Position numbers and translations under genes: made by a program. The notes beneath the pieces are model-generated. The model worked only from the letters and a program-made list of their open reading frames with translations. It had not been told where the DNA came from and did not search any database. A DNA stretch of 64,000 nucleotides, from NCBI RefSeq assembly GCF_010672525.1, contig NZ_JAAHGH010000005.1:248672-312671 (forward strand). The letters run 5' to 3'. This document shows positions 17,210 to 27,105 of the stretch, one piece after another. How positions within the stretch are numbered: position 1 is the stretch's first letter; each line of letters opens with the position of its first letter. This DNA comes from Okeania sp. SIO2B3 (lineage in GTDB: Bacteria; Cyanobacteriota; Cyanobacteriia; Cyanobacteriales; Microcoleaceae).

Positions 17210-17821
17210 TGGTGTTGGTGAAGCGCGTGTATGATATTAATTTTAATTACCGAAAAATTGTGGTTTAAAGCCTCCCCCTTTTAAGGGGATAATAAATAAA
17301 AATTTTCATAATTAGTCAATCCTATCCGTTTTCAAGGAGAGGTAATAATTAATAATTAATAATTAATTATTAATTGTTGAATTAGGAGTCAGGAGTCAGG
17401 AGGGAATAAAGAAGAATAAAGAGGAATAGAAGGAGAAAGTTTTTCGGGGAGTGTAAAGGTCATAGAGTTCTATCGCGCTCTGATCAGGACATGATATCAT
17501 ACCTCAAATTACCAACGCCGAAATAATAAATAGCGTAAGCATTTCCTGCGGAATGCTGCCCAAATAGCTATGAGATGTCAGATCGGGCACAACAAGACTC
17601 TCTCCTTAAGGACAGTGTTTAAATTTAAATAGACTTTAAGGGCAAGGGAGCCAACTTTTCTAGTAAGATAATTAATAAAGCTTTTATTGTAAACTATAAA
17701 GTAATAGCTGTTAACGCAGTTCCTCCGGAGGAGGCTAGCTGAAGGGCGCAGTTCCTCCAATAGGAGGCTAGCTGACGGCTGTTTGCGCAGCAGTCCGTAG
17801 GAAATGCTTACTAAATAACTG
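17210..17821. repeat. 612-bp intergenic, composite element and GCATTTCC palindromes
   Basis: 17252-17385 is an inverted copy of the composite hairpin element (TACCGAAAAATTGTGG to the TTAATAATTAAT end). At 17539-17556 is the near-palindrome GCATTTCCTGCGGAATGC. From 17714 to 17815 are CAGTTCCTCCGGAGGAGGCT blocks and GTTTGCGCAGCAGTCC, all recurring at 19019-19120, 41041, 44350, 45507, 45668 and 49470. This last block ends about ten bases before the next gene's ATG. Confidence 0.75.
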
Positions 17822-18859
17822 ATGAACTTAAATTCTCAAACTCAAACCCGCAAAGCAGACCATCTCAGAATTTGTCTGGAATCAGATGTCCAATTTAACA
17901 ACATTACTAATGGTTTAGACCGTTACTATTTTACCCATTGTTGTTTACCAGAACTAAATCGCAACGAAATAACTACAAACACTACATTTCTGGGAAAACA
18001 ATTAGGTGCGCCATTGTTGATATCTTCGATGACAGGTGGCACTGAACAAGCAAAAATGATTAATTATCGGTTAGCCAAAGTTGCTCAAAAATATAAAATA
18101 GCAATGGGAGTAGGTTCACAACGAGTGGCGGTAGAAAATTCCCAAGTGGCGGATACTTTTGCTGTGCGCTCGCTCGCTCCGGATATTCTCCTATTTGCTA
18201 ATTTAGGGGCAGTTCAACTAAATTATGACTATGGCATAGAGCAGTGCCAACAAGCGATCGACATCTTACAAGCAGATGCTCTGATTCTTCATCTTAATCC
18301 TTTGCAAGAGTGTATTCAAACTGAAGGCGATACAAATTTTCGCGGATTATTTGACAAAATCTCAAAATTATGCTACTCATTACCAGTGCCAGTAATTGCC
18401 AAAGAGGTAGGTAATGGCATTTCCGGAACAATGGCTCAAAAATTAATAGATGGTGGAGTAGCAGCAATTGACGTAGCTGGAGCTGGGGGGACTTCTTGGG
18501 CAAAAATTGAAGGGGAACGAGCAACAGATATACGTCAGCGTAGGTTAGGAGAAACTTTTGGCAACTGGGGTATACCAACAGCAAAATGTATTACTGACAT
18601 CCGGGCCTTCAACTCAGACATTCCGCTAATTGCTTCTGGAGGTTTGCGGAATGGTGTAGATGTGGCAAAAGCGATCGCTCTGGGTGCAGACCTCAGTGGG
18701 CTAGCTTGGCCATTCCTTCAAGCTGCGGCTGAATCAGAAGAATCTCTAAATACATTAGTAGATATTTTAATAGCGGAAATTACAACAGTCCTCTTTTGCA
18801 CGGGTAATGCTAATTTATCTGAACTGAAAAAATCTGGCAGTCTAGAAAAGAGGGAGTAG
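17822..18859 (+). CDS. fni: isopentenyl-diphosphate delta-isomerase, type 2
   Basis: 345 codons, normal length. It interconverts isopentenyl and dimethylallyl diphosphate in the cytoplasm using reduced FMN and Mg, and serves carotenoid, phytol and quinone synthesis. Diagnostic motifs: 'RKADHLRI' at the N terminus, 'SSMTGGT' and 'AMGVGSQRV' lining the flavin site, 'LHLNPLQE' with the catalytic Gln, '[11 protein letters not shown]', '[10 protein letters not shown]' and '[21 protein letters not shown]'. The last residues are EKRE, and the TAG stop lies within a GGGAGTAGGGAGTAGGG repeat, so the repeat supplies the natural end. A dispersed repeat sits directly upstream. Confidence 0.95.
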   Translation: MNLNSQTQTRKADHLRICLESDVQFNNITNGLDRYYFTHCCLPELNRNEITTNTTFLGKQLGAPLLISSMTGGTEQAKMINYRLAKVAQKYKIAMGVGSQRVAVENSQVADTFAVRSLAPDILLFANLGAVQLNYDYGIEQCQQAIDILQADALILHLNPLQECIQTEGDTNFRGLFDKISKLCYSLPVPVIAKEVGNGISGTMAQKLIDGGVAAIDVAGAGGTSWAKIEGERATDIRQRRLGETFGNWGIPTAKCITDIRAFNSDIPLIASGGLRNGVDVAKAIALGADLSGLAWPFLQAAAESEESLNTLVDILIAEITTVLFCTGNANLSELKKSGSLEKRE

Positions 18860-19471
18860 GGAGTAGGGAGTAGGGAGTAGGCGGAAAAAATTAATGATTT
18901 ATGTATGATAATTAGTTTTACCAAAAAATGAAGTCCAAAGCCTTCCCTTTTAAGGGGATGAAAAAATATTCAATTCAGTATTTTCAAGCCTCCCACTTTA
19001 GTGGTCGGTACTGATAACTGAAGGGCGCAGTTCCTCCGGAGGAGGCTAACTGAAGGGCGCAGTTCCGACCATAGGAGGCTAACTGATAGCGTAGCTCCGA
19101 CCACAGGAGGCTAACTGAAATGACAGGACTTACGCAAAGGCACTACATATAGTAGATAAAAACTATAGCACTATGGTATATATGGCGTTTTTGTCGGAAA
19201 AATGCGTAAGTTCTGTTTGATTTTTTATTAGATGAAAACGCTATAATTACCAAAAAAGAATTTAGTCCTCATTCTGAGGAATTGAGAATAGAATTTAGTA
19301 CTATTGGTTTATGAATAAAAGGGTTTAAAGCTCTCATAAAATCTGATTTTTGGTGGTTTTTGATTAGTGGCGGTTCAGCAATGCTCTACTAATTATTCTG
19401 CCTCCTGACTCCTGAGTCCTGACTCCTTCTCCAAAAATTTATTTCCTCTATAAACTACTCCCACTGGAAAC
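18860..19471. repeat. 612-bp intergenic, several repeat families
   Basis: GGGAGTAGGG tandem (18856-18880); partial composite element (about 18916-18980); CAGTTCCTCCGGAGGAGGCT-type blocks (19019-19120); and a 91-bp element at 19124-19214 with CAGGACTTACGCA and TGCGTAAGTTCT ends, like those at 26-27 kb but without a clear target duplication. GACTCCTGAGTCCTGACTCC precedes the next gene. Confidence 0.75.
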
Positions 19472-21298
19472 ATGAAAGACTTCTTCAAATATACTTTTGC
19501 CAGCCTGATTGGCAGTTTACTGGGAATTGCTCTAATTGTCGGCTTAGGATTTGGCGGACTAATATTTCTTGTTGGCTCCATCGCGAGTAAGGCCAAAGAC
19601 ATCGGCCCACAAGTTAAAGATAAATCGATCCTAGTTTTCGACCTCGCTACGAATATTACAGACACCAGACCCATCTCCACTACCGGGGAAGCACTCCAAG
19701 AAGCTCTATCTGGGGACCAACCTGCAACTATTACTCTCCGAAAAGCAATTAATGCTCTTGATACTGCTGCCCAAGATGAAAAAATTATCGGTCTTTACAT
19801 TAAAGGAAGCAATACACCAGGAAGAACAGGACTGGCAAACCTACAAGAAATACGTCAGGCACTTCAACGGTTCGGAGAAACAGGCAAAAAAATCATTGCC
19901 TACGATGTTAACTGGACAGAGCGAGAATATTATCTAGGTTCCGTAGCAGATGAAATTGTGATTAACCCTCTTGGTGTCATAGAATTCAATGGCTTAAGTT
20001 TACAGACTATGTTCTTAAGTGGAGCGTTTGATAAATTTGGTATTGGAGTCCAAGTAACGAGAGTTGGTAAATATAAGTCCGCAGTTGAACCTTTTATCCG
20101 AGAAACAATGAGTCCGGAAAACAGGGAGCAAAATCTCCAATTGTTAGGGGACATTTGGGGTAAATACCTGCAAACAATTGCTCCGAGTCGGGGGTTAACA
20201 ATACAGCAGTTACAGGCGATCGCTAATGAGCAGGGTATTTTGATGGCGGATGCTGCGGTAGATAGTAAATTAGTAGACCGAGTTGATTATTATGATGAAG
20301 TGCTAAGTGAACTCAAAGAGTTAACGGGCAAAGAAGAAGATGACAAAACTTTCACACAAATTAGTCTCAATAACTATACAAGAGTGCCAGAAGTTGCAGA
20401 AGTTGCCAGTGGAGATGTTAATAGTAAAAATAAAATTGCTGTAGTTTACGCTGAGGGAGAAATAGTTAATGGTACGGGTACTCCCAGACAAATAGGAGGC
20501 GATCGCCTAGCTAAAGAATTGCGACGACTACGATTTGATGACAAAGTTAAGGCTGTAGTTTTGCGAGTTAATAGTCCTGGTGGAAGTGCTTCAGCATCGG
20601 AAGTTATTGGGCGAGAAGTGAAGCTGATAGGCGAGCAAAAACCTATAATTGTGTCTATGGGCAATATAGCTGCTTCTGGTGGATATTGGATTTCCATGAA
20701 TGCGGACAAAATATTTGCTGAACCTACTACTATTACAGGTTCCATTGGAGTTTTTGGTGTTTTGTTCAATATTCAAGAGCTGGGCAATGAAAATGGCATT
20801 ACTTGGGATACAGTGAAAATTGGTCAATTTGCCGATCTCAATAATAATTCTCGTCCTAAAACTGAGGAGGAGTTAGCCTTAATTCAAAATATGGTGGATT
20901 CAATTTATGAGCGTTTTATTACAGATGTAGCAACTGCTCGTAATTTACCAAAGGAGAAAGTAGCTGAAATTGCTCAAGGTAGAGTTTGGTCTGGTGTTAA
21001 TGCTCAAAAATTAGGTTTGGTAGATGAGATTACTGGAATAGAGGGTGCGATTAAGTTTGCTGCAGAAACAGCGGAATTGGGAGATAGTTGGAAAGTTGAA
21101 GAATATCCTCAGTCTCGTAGTTTGGAGCAAAGAATTTTCCGCAGTCTTTCTGGTGTGGAAGCTGAAATATCTACTTCTCCGATAGACCCACTGACAGCAG
21201 AATTTCAAAAGTTGCAGCAGGAGTTAGCTAGTTTGAGAGCGATGAACGATCCTTATGGAATTTATACTCGTTTGCCTTTTAATCTCAGAATTGATTGA
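19472..21298 (+). CDS. sppA: signal peptide peptidase SppA, 67K type
   Basis: 608 codons, the size of the double-domain SppA. An N-terminal membrane segment lies at about 8-36, with two S49 domains after it. The catalytic Ser/Lys dyad is split between domains as in the E. coli enzyme: Lys202 in 'GKYKSAVEPF' and Ser402 in 'NIAASGGYWI'. 'VNSPGGSASASEVI' and 'PTTITGSIGV' are also typical. It degrades cleaved signal peptides in the membrane; in cyanobacteria SppA homologues have also been tied to antenna breakdown and light acclimation. A GAAGAAGG tract begins at the stop codon. Confidence 0.93.
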   Translation: MKDFFKYTFASLIGSLLGIALIVGLGFGGLIFLVGSIASKAKDIGPQVKDKSILVFDLATNITDTRPISTTGEALQEALSGDQPATITLRKAINALDTAAQDEKIIGLYIKGSNTPGRTGLANLQEIRQALQRFGETGKKIIAYDVNWTEREYYLGSVADEIVINPLGVIEFNGLSLQTMFLSGAFDKFGIGVQVTRVGKYKSAVEPFIRETMSPENREQNLQLLGDIWGKYLQTIAPSRGLTIQQLQAIANEQGILMADAAVDSKLVDRVDYYDEVLSELKELTGKEEDDKTFTQISLNNYTRVPEVAEVASGDVNSKNKIAVVYAEGEIVNGTGTPRQIGGDRLAKELRRLRFDDKVKAVVLRVNSPGGSASASEVIGREVKLIGEQKPIIVSMGNIAASGGYWISMNADKIFAEPTTITGSIGVFGVLFNIQELGNENGITWDTVKIGQFADLNNNSRPKTEEELALIQNMVDSIYERFITDVATARNLPKEKVAEIAQGRVWSGVNAQKLGLVDEITGIEGAIKFAAETAELGDSWKVEEYPQSRSLEQRIFRSLSGVEAEISTSPIDPLTAEFQKLQQELASLRAMNDPYGIYTRLPFNLRID

Positions 21299-21465
21299 AG
21301 AAGGAAGAAGGAAGAAGGAAGAAGGAAGAAGGAAGAAGAGAAAATTGTTTGGGGTGAGAATCCCAAAATTATTTGATAAGTAGCACAATTTTCATATTAC
21401 TTCCTACTTTTGACTTTTGAATTATAACTTTCTTTGACTTTTGATTTATAACTTCCTTAATTTCA

Positions 21466-21939
21466 ATGCCAGAAAATCTTAATATCAGAACAGCAAACCT
21501 ATCAGAATATCATATAATTGCCGAGCATCTGTACAAAATGTGGCAAGCTCTTGGCGTACCTATTGATTCTATTGAATCTAACTGGTTAGAAATTACAAAA
21601 GAATATATTGATAATGCTAGAGAAAAACTATTTTATCAAGGTTTTATTGCTGAAGTAGATAATAAAATAGTTGGTTCAGTTAGCTGTCAAATATTTTCTG
21701 GTTTATATCCAAATATTCTCAAGGCAGAATATCGAAAATATGGTTATATTTGGGGTGTTTATGTTGAAGCAAATTATCGCCGTCAAGGAATTGCTAAAAA
21801 GTTGATGGAAGAAGCGATCGCTTACCTTAAATCTCTTAGTTGTACTAAGGCTATTCTTCATGCTTCGCCTCAAGGCAAACCTCTATATTCTCATCTTGGC
21901 TTTGATAAAAGTAATGAAATGCGGTTAGACTTGTCTTAG
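21466..21939 (+). CDS. GNAT family N-acetyltransferase
   Basis: 157 codons. Acetyl-CoA binding motif A is visible as 'WGVYVEANYRRQGIAKKLMEEA' (R-R-Q-G-I-A core at about 106-111), and motif B as 'LHASPQGKPLYSHLGF'. The acceptor cannot be told; such enzymes acetylate small amines or protein N termini. The upstream 100 bases are CTTTTGACTTTTGA-type pyrimidine repeat. Confidence 0.85.
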   Translation: MPENLNIRTANLSEYHIIAEHLYKMWQALGVPIDSIESNWLEITKEYIDNAREKLFYQGFIAEVDNKIVGSVSCQIFSGLYPNILKAEYRKYGYIWGVYVEANYRRQGIAKKLMEEAIAYLKSLSCTKAILHASPQGKPLYSHLGFDKSNEMRLDLS

Positions 21940-22232
21940 AATAATTTTTTCTTCTTCCCGATCTTTTATTTTGTGGCTTTAAGAGGTTGTCTGATAAGTC
22001 CCATTTACTACATCTAAGCCCCCGTTGGTCCCCCAATTTTGGGGGACTTTTAGAAGCAAATTGGCTCTTATTCCCCCCAAAGTTGGGGGGCTCGGGGGGC
22101 AAAATTCAGTATCAAAAAACTTTTCAGATATCCTCTAATACCATGTTCGGATAATTAACCATAAAAAACCTTCTCCCTTTAAACCTTTCTTTTCCTTCTT
22201 CCTTCTTCCCTCTTCCTTCTTCCTTCTTTAAA
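21940..22232. repeat. intergenic, CCCCCAATTTTGGGGG repeat and pyrimidine tract
   Basis: Around 22015-22105 are palindromic CCCCCAATTTTGGGGG and CCCCCCAAAGTTGGGGGG, also found inverted at about 31090-31245. ATACCATGTTCGGATAATTA follows, then a CTTCCTTCTTCCC tract that ends at the next gene's start. Confidence 0.7.
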
Positions 22233-22475
22233 ATGTCAAAAAAACAAAAGTTTCCTCATCTTGTTGGTTCAAAATGGACGGCCAATCAAAAAACTTGGGG
22301 ATGGCGACATTTCCAAGTAGTAAATCGTAAAAATCAAGGTCAATGGGTATTTGCTGAAATGGTAGCTTCCTGTGACTCTAGTGTGAGATTTTGGTTAAAT
22401 GCTAAACAACTAAAAGACCGTTCTCTTTGGAAACCTGGATGGCAATCCACACAAGAATTAGAAGCCATTGAATAA
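22233..22475 (+). CDS. TIGR02450 family Trp-rich protein
   Basis: 80 codons. 'HLVGSKWTANQKTWGWRHFQV' (core G-S-K-W-T-A...WGWRHF), 'VFAEMVASCDSSVRFWLNAKQLKDRSLWKPGW' (core C-D...FW...L.DRS.WKPGW) match the small tryptophan-rich family TIGR02450, full length. Function unknown; it is found in many marine bacteria and cyanobacteria. The stop codon merges with a TTAATAATTA repeat. Confidence 0.88.
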   Translation: MSKKQKFPHLVGSKWTANQKTWGWRHFQVVNRKNQGQWVFAEMVASCDSSVRFWLNAKQLKDRSLWKPGWQSTQELEAIE

Positions 22476-22684
22476 TTAATAATTACCTCTCCTTGAAATT
22501 CGTATTACTTCTTACTTTTGACTTTTGACTTTTGAATTATAAAGGAGAGGGTTTCAACCTTAATTATTTGGTAAGTAGCACAATTTTTGTATTTCATATT
22601 ACTTCTTACTTCTTACTTCTTACTTTTGACTTTTGACTTTTGACTTATAAAAGAGAGGCTTTCAAACTTAATTATTCGATAAAA

Positions 22685-23299
22685 ATGGATTATGAACATC
22701 TCAAAAAAGCAATTCAATTATTAACAAATGCCACCCAAAAATTAGAAGATATTGTCAGTGAAAAATCGACAAATCAAGCTAATCATCAAACAGTTGAATT
22801 TGCTCAAGAAACTATCAAAAAAGCTATGGCAGAAATCTCTGCTGCGATTAATCCTCCGATAATAAATCATATTCCAGATGAATTTTTAGCCAAAGCAAAA
22901 AGTTTAGGTATTCCCTTAGATGATGTTGAGGTTATAGTCGCTATTTCTGAACATCATCCTAGTCAGTTATTAGGTGTATTAGCAGAAATTGAAAATCGAG
23001 CTGAAAATATCAGACGTAGGCGAGAATATTTTCTCCTACGATTACCAGAAATGCCAATAGAAAAATTAGGTTCTCGACTACCAATTATCAAAGCTAGCGA
23101 TATGAATTGGCCGGAAGAACCGATTTCTCAAGAATATCGAGAGGCAATTAAAGCTAAATACAAAATTGATCGACTGATGAAAAAACGACCTTATTCTAGA
23201 GCTACAATTTTTGAAAAAATTAAACAAGCAGAGGCAATTTTTGCTGAATCTCAAGAACAGGAAAATGAGTCTGATTTAGATGAAGAAATCCCGTTTTAA
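22685..23299 (+). CDS. unknown helical protein with SSB-like acidic tail
   Basis: 204 codons from the ATG at 22685; the open frame reaches 22640 but those 15 codons are repeat text. The N-terminal third is helical and Lys/Gln-rich; the middle has 'PDEFLAKAKSLGIPLDDVEVIVAIS'-type helices (core L..A..LGI.LDDVEV), then 'EIENRAENIRRRREYFLLRLPEMP'. It ends in acidic residues followed by the tip IPF ('DLDEEIPF'). That tail closely resembles the C-terminal peptide of bacterial SSB (DDDIPF), which recruits repair and replication proteins. I recognise no catalytic domain. It may dock on SSB-binding partners or be a phage- or repair-linked adaptor; both are inference. Confidence 0.65.
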   Translation: MDYEHLKKAIQLLTNATQKLEDIVSEKSTNQANHQTVEFAQETIKKAMAEISAAINPPIINHIPDEFLAKAKSLGIPLDDVEVIVAISEHHPSQLLGVLAEIENRAENIRRRREYFLLRLPEMPIEKLGSRLPIIKASDMNWPEEPISQEYREAIKAKYKIDRLMKKRPYSRATIFEKIKQAEAIFAESQEQENESDLDEEIPF

Positions 23300-23517
23300 T
23301 TTTTATATTATCCCATAAAAAAGAGAATTTAAATGAATTTAAATAGTTAAAATACTTCATTGAAAGAGTTAACTAAAAGTTCTTAATCATTACAGATTAT
23401 TAGGCGATCGCTAAAAATTGACAGTGATAATAAGCTCTGGGGAGAATATCTTCAAAAGCATCAAGCATAGTCATATAAATCAGTACAAATCACAAGTTAA
23501 TTACACATTTTATAAGA

Positions 23518-24570
23518 ATGGAAGAGAATTCAAAAAAACTCTGTGTGGTAATTGATACTAATACATGGATACAAGATTCTAATATTTTACTAAAAACGCC
23601 TTTAGGAGGAGCATTACTTTATTGTATAAAACAAAATAATGGCTATCTTGGATTACCAGAAGTTATAGAAAATGAAGTCTTAAAACATACAATTAAATAT
23701 GGATGTGAAGCTGTTGAAAAAATTAACTCTAACTTTAAAAAAATTGAAATTATCATGGGAAAACGCTCTAATTACCAAGTACCAGACGAAAATCAAATTA
23801 AAGATGCTATAGAAAGCAGAATGAAAGAAATTGAGCCGTGGATTAAAAGAGTACCGTTTACTTTTGAACACGCTAAGTCAGCACTTCAGCGCGTAGATGA
23901 AGGAACACCACTTAATGGAGAAAAAAATCAACAATTTAAAGATTCTGCTATTTGGGAAGCAATTCTTTCTCTACTAAAATAAAATTACGAAGTTCATTTT
24001 GTAACTCAAGATCAAGGTTTTTTTGAGGACAAAAATTGTAATCGCCTGGCTAAAAATCTCTGCCAAGAATGCAAAAATTTAGGTCAAGAGTTGTTTACAT
24101 ATAAAGATTTAAAATCATGCTTAGAGATGCTTAAGTCTGACGTGCCAGAATTGGATAAAACAAGTATTATCCTGGGAATAGATGCAGAAATTATTTCTCG
24201 TTTGGATCGAGATTTCGTTTCTGAGATAGGTTTTGAAATAGTAGAATTATCTCAATATTTATCTTCATTTTCAGCATTTATTACAGAGGCTAGAAATAAA
24301 CTAGCTATAGAGTTTGAGTTAAAGTATCATTTCTCAGATTTTCAAAGTATAAAAGAAAATGAAAGACAGAATTCTATATTGATAGTTGAAGGAGAATGTA
24401 TGTATGACTATACCGAGCAAAATTTTAGCGATATTAGTCTCAGAAGAGAAACAGCAAATTGGTTAGAAGCAGATGGTTCACTAGGTAGAAGGGGTGATGT
24501 TTATCTTAGTGTATCTGCTTGCCTTTTAGGAAATGAGGAAGTTCAATATAAATTCCGGGAACCACTTTAA
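23518..24570 (+). pseudogene. PIN-like (DUF4935-type) nuclease gene with in-frame stop
   Basis: Codons 1-154 (23518-23979) begin a PIN-like domain: Asp13 in 'VIDTNTW', Glu53 in 'NEVLKH', Asp142 in 'FKDSAIWEA'. A TAA at 23980 interrupts, yet the same frame continues without a gap: 'NYEVHFVTQDQGFFEDK' follows directly and supplies the expected fourth acidic residue (Asp165 of 'FVTQD'). Translation then runs to 24570 through a C-terminal domain of about 185 residues. Thus one base change, not a frameshift, splits the gene. PIN domains cut RNA and are common toxins; with the stop, the product lacks a complete active site. Readthrough, suppression or sequencing error are alternatives. Confidence 0.8.
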
Positions 24571-24804
24571 GCAATAAATTAAACTGAGAATAAAGGTTGA
24601 AAACACAAATTTTTCGACAATAAAAGTTAACTAAAGTAGTAATATCATGTCCGGATAATTAGTGATAAAAAAACTTTCTCCTTTTCCTCCTCTTTATTCT
24701 TTCTTCCCTCCTAACTCCTGACTTCCCCTCCTGGGAGGGGTTAGGGGTGGGTTGACTCCTGACTCCTCCATCATTTATTTATAACTGTTTAACCAGACAT
24801 GATA
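24571..24804. repeat. convergent intergenic spacer with repeats
   Basis: TATCATGTCCGGATAATTAG (24645), a pyrimidine tract, the CCCCTCCTGGGAGGGG stem with GGGTGGGTTG, GACTCCTGACTCC, and CAGACATGATATTA (24796) directly before the end of the minus-strand gene. Confidence 0.65.
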
Positions 24805-25608
24805 TTAAACCTGAATATCCCACAAGCTTTCCTGATACTTCTTAACATCCTCAATAAAACGCTGAGGATAGACATTGCGAAATTTATGATGGTCTTGAGG
24901 AATAGTCTCGATCATAAAGTCAATCATTCCTTGAGGGTCGAGTTGCAAATCTTCTCCTGCAAATAGTTGCTGTGTATCGCGAACTGGCTTCTCTGGAGTG
25001 AAGTTTCGGTCGGGGTCGTACCACTGGTCGAGGGTGTCGTACATACGATCGTTAAAGCCTGTACGGAATGGGCCCGGGTTAATAGTTGCAATCTGTACTC
25101 CAGTACCTTCCATTTCCTCACGCATCAACTGCACAATGGCTTCGAGGGCGTGTTTGGACGCGCAATAGGGTGCGAGAAACGGGAAGGTGGAAAACCCCGC
25201 AATTGAAGAAGTAAAGATAATCTTTCCCTTGCCTTTTTTGACAAAATGACGGGCGAACGGCTGGATAAATTCTAGGGTGCAGAAGACATTCACCTCAAAT
25301 ACACGACGTACTCGATCGACAGGAATTTCAGCGATGGGACCCGTTTCACCAGTAGCTGCGTTGGGAGCTAAAATGTCAATCTCGTCGCCATATTTCTCAA
25401 ACACAAATTCGCGTTCCTCTTTATTCAGCAGATCCATCTTAGCGACTTCAATTTCCACACCTTCTTGCTCTGCTGCTGCCTTGAGTTCAGTAACTTGAGG
25501 CCAATTTTCACAGGTAGCAATTACCTTATGACCTTTTTTTGCTAACCCCAGCACCGTACCTTTACCGAATCCCGAACCTGCACCTGTCATTAAAATTGTC
25601 TTACTCAT
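24805..25608 (-). CDS. short-chain dehydrogenase/reductase
   Basis: 267 codons from the ATG at 25608, chosen over 25653 because AAGGAG lies just upstream and 'MSKTILMTGAGSGFGKG' then starts the Rossmann fold directly. Cofactor motif TGAGSGFG, 'APNAATG' (NNAG position), Ser in 'FTSSIAG' and 'YCASKHALE' (YxxxK) are present. Classical SDRs reduce or oxidise carbonyl or alcohol substrates with NAD(P)H. It lies 47 bp after the ABM gene and forms the end of the presumed detoxification group. A substrate such as a quinone or aldehyde is inferred from context only. Confidence 0.9.
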   Translation of the reverse strand: MSKTILMTGAGSGFGKGTVLGLAKKGHKVIATCENWPQVTELKAAAEQEGVEIEVAKMDLLNKEEREFVFEKYGDEIDILAPNAATGETGPIAEIPVDRVRRVFEVNVFCTLEFIQPFARHFVKKGKGKIIFTSSIAGFSTFPFLAPYCASKHALEAIVQLMREEMEGTGVQIATINPGPFRTGFNDRMYDTLDQWYDPDRNFTPEKPVRDTQQLFAGEDLQLDPQGMIDFMIETIPQDHHKFRNVYPQRFIEDVKKYQESLWDIQV

Positions 25609-25655
25609 AAAAAATCTCCTTTTTTGGAAAAAATACTTTGATTTATGAAACAAAC

Positions 25656-25952
25656 TTAGATGATTTGATGGCTTTTATAGACGATCGGTTCGCCATCCAA
25701 AATGTCCTTGAATTTTTCAACCGCTGAAGTAAGATGGGATGTTTTCCAATGTGCAGATTCAACATCCGTATCTTGCCATTCTTCAAAAGATAGTATGGTG
25801 TTAGGGTCTTTTTGGTCGCGATAAAATCCATATTGCAACGCTCCTGCTTCCTGACGAGTCTCTCTTGCTAGTTCTTCTAGAACCGCAACTAGCTCGTCAA
25901 ACTTTCCCTTTTGAGCTTTCAATACGGCAACAGTGTATAGTTTTTCGCTCAT
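25656..25952 (-). CDS. antibiotic biosynthesis monooxygenase (ABM) domain protein
   Basis: 98 codons, one complete ferredoxin-like ABM domain: 'YTVAVLKAQKGKFDELVAVLEELA', 'ETRQEAGALQYGFYRDQKDPNTILSFEEWQD' (core E.GALQY.F.RD...P......E.W), 'HWKTSHLTSAVEKFKDILDGEP'. YgiN-type members oxidise quinols or aromatic compounds without cofactors and typically act as dimers. Placement between the GST and SDR genes supports a role in quinone or electrophile handling. Confidence 0.88.
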   Translation of the reverse strand: MSEKLYTVAVLKAQKGKFDELVAVLEELARETRQEAGALQYGFYRDQKDPNTILSFEEWQDTDVESAHWKTSHLTSAVEKFKDILDGEPIVYKSHQII

Positions 25953-26022
25953 GGTCTTTATTTTTTGTCTCTAATTTTCTATTGGTCACTATCATTGAAG
26001 TTGATGTATCAGTTATCTTTAA

Positions 26023-26112
26023 CAGGACTTACGCAAAGGAACTATTTATAGATTATAATAACTATTGGACAATAGTTGTGAGCGCTATATATAGCGTATC
26101 TGCGTAAGTCCT
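26023..26112. mobile_element. 90-bp miniature element, copy 1 (inverted)
   Basis: Ends CAGGACTTACGCA and TGCGTAAGTCCT are inverted repeats. Exactly 90 bp, like the copies at 26942 and 27106 but in opposite orientation. Flanks CTTTAA (26017-26022) and ATTTAA (26113-26118) look like a 6-bp target duplication with one change. Its right end overlaps the stop codon of the GST gene. Internal inverted TAACTATTGGACAATAGTT gives a hairpin. Confidence 0.85.
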
Positions 26113-26815
26113 ATTTAAATCTGGCTGCATTGGCAGCTTGAGCAGTGTCAACATCACCCCGACCAAAAAACGCAGGTACGGGTTTGGGTTTTTCCAAAGC
26201 TCTTTGGGTAGCAGGTCGTTCGTCAATACGGTCAAACCAAGCTTGAAGATTGTTCAGTCCGTCTACAGAAACCTTTGCCCAGTAGTAGGATCTCGCCCAA
26301 GGATAGGTCGCAATATCGGCGATCGTAAATTCATCTCCCACCAAGAAGGTTTTACCCTCAAGCTGTTTATCCAATACTTCCAGTAACCTGCGCGACTCCT
26401 TTACATATCGCTCGATCGCAAACTCATCTCGATGTCCCTGAGGTTCGGCAATTCTTTGAAAGTACATCGCCTGTCCCATCATTGGTCCGATACCACCCAT
26501 TTGAAACATTAACCATTGGAGTGTTTGAGAGCGAGCTTTTTCATTCTGAGGGAGAAACTTTTGATATTTTTCCGCCAAATACCAGAGAATTGCACCCGAC
26601 TCAAAAACAGCAAAATCGTCATTACTCCGGTCTACGATCGTTGGAATACGTCCGTTTGGGTTGAGCTTCATGTACCAATCTGACTTTTGTTCCTTTTTAG
26701 AAAAGTCAATATAGGTCATGTCATACTCAACTTCGGCTTCTTCAAGAAAAATTACTGGCTTCCATCCGTTCATAGTAGAAGCTGTATAAAGATGAATATC
26801 TGGTTGTTTGGTCAC
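26111..26815 (-). CDS. glutathione S-transferase, nu-class (YghU/YfcG-like)
   Basis: 234 codons with a GTG start. The thioredoxin-like half has 'YTASTMNGWKPVIFLEEAEVEYD' (core NG.KPVIFLEE...YD) and 'NPNGRIPTIVD', 'VFESGAILWYLAEKY'; the helical half has 'QWLMFQMGGIGPMMGQ' and 'FTIADIATYPW'. These are marks of nu-class GSTs, which act as disulfide reductases or peroxidases toward glutathione conjugates. The stop TAG is made from one base of flanking DNA plus AG of the inserted miniature element, so the element's insertion set or shifted the C terminus ('NAARFK'). The effect is probably small because the domain is complete. Confidence 0.9.
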   Translation of the reverse strand: MTKQPDIHLYTASTMNGWKPVIFLEEAEVEYDMTYIDFSKKEQKSDWYMKLNPNGRIPTIVDRSNDDFAVFESGAILWYLAEKYQKFLPQNEKARSQTLQWLMFQMGGIGPMMGQAMYFQRIAEPQGHRDEFAIERYVKESRRLLEVLDKQLEGKTFLVGDEFTIADIATYPWARSYYWAKVSVDGLNNLQAWFDRIDERPATQRALEKPKPVPAFFGRGDVDTAQAANAARFK

Positions 26816-26941
26816 AATATTTTCTCGGTTATTCTAAATTAATAGTGCTGCTACGTGGAAGTCAAAATTCAAAATTCAAAAGTATTGATTTGTAATTGTT
26901 TTAGGATTTTGTAACTGGTCAGTTATCAAAATAATATGGGT

Positions 26942-27031
26942 AGGACGTACGCAGATACGCCATATATAGCGCTCAAAACTGTTGTCCAATAGTTACTAGA
27001 CTCTATAAATAGTGCCTTTGCGTAAGTCCTG
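26942..27031. mobile_element. 90-bp miniature element, copy 2
   Basis: Starts AGGACGTACGCAGATACG and ends GCCTTTGCGTAAGTCCTG. Flanked by ATGGGT at 26936-26941 and 27032-27037, a perfect 6-bp target duplication. It lies between the MdaB-like and GST genes. Confidence 0.9.
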
Positions 27032-27105
27032 ATGGGTATAAAACCACGCCTTTTAAGGCAAAATATTTTTGGAGCAGAGCTCAAACCCCCGTTACAAAAA
27101 TAACT

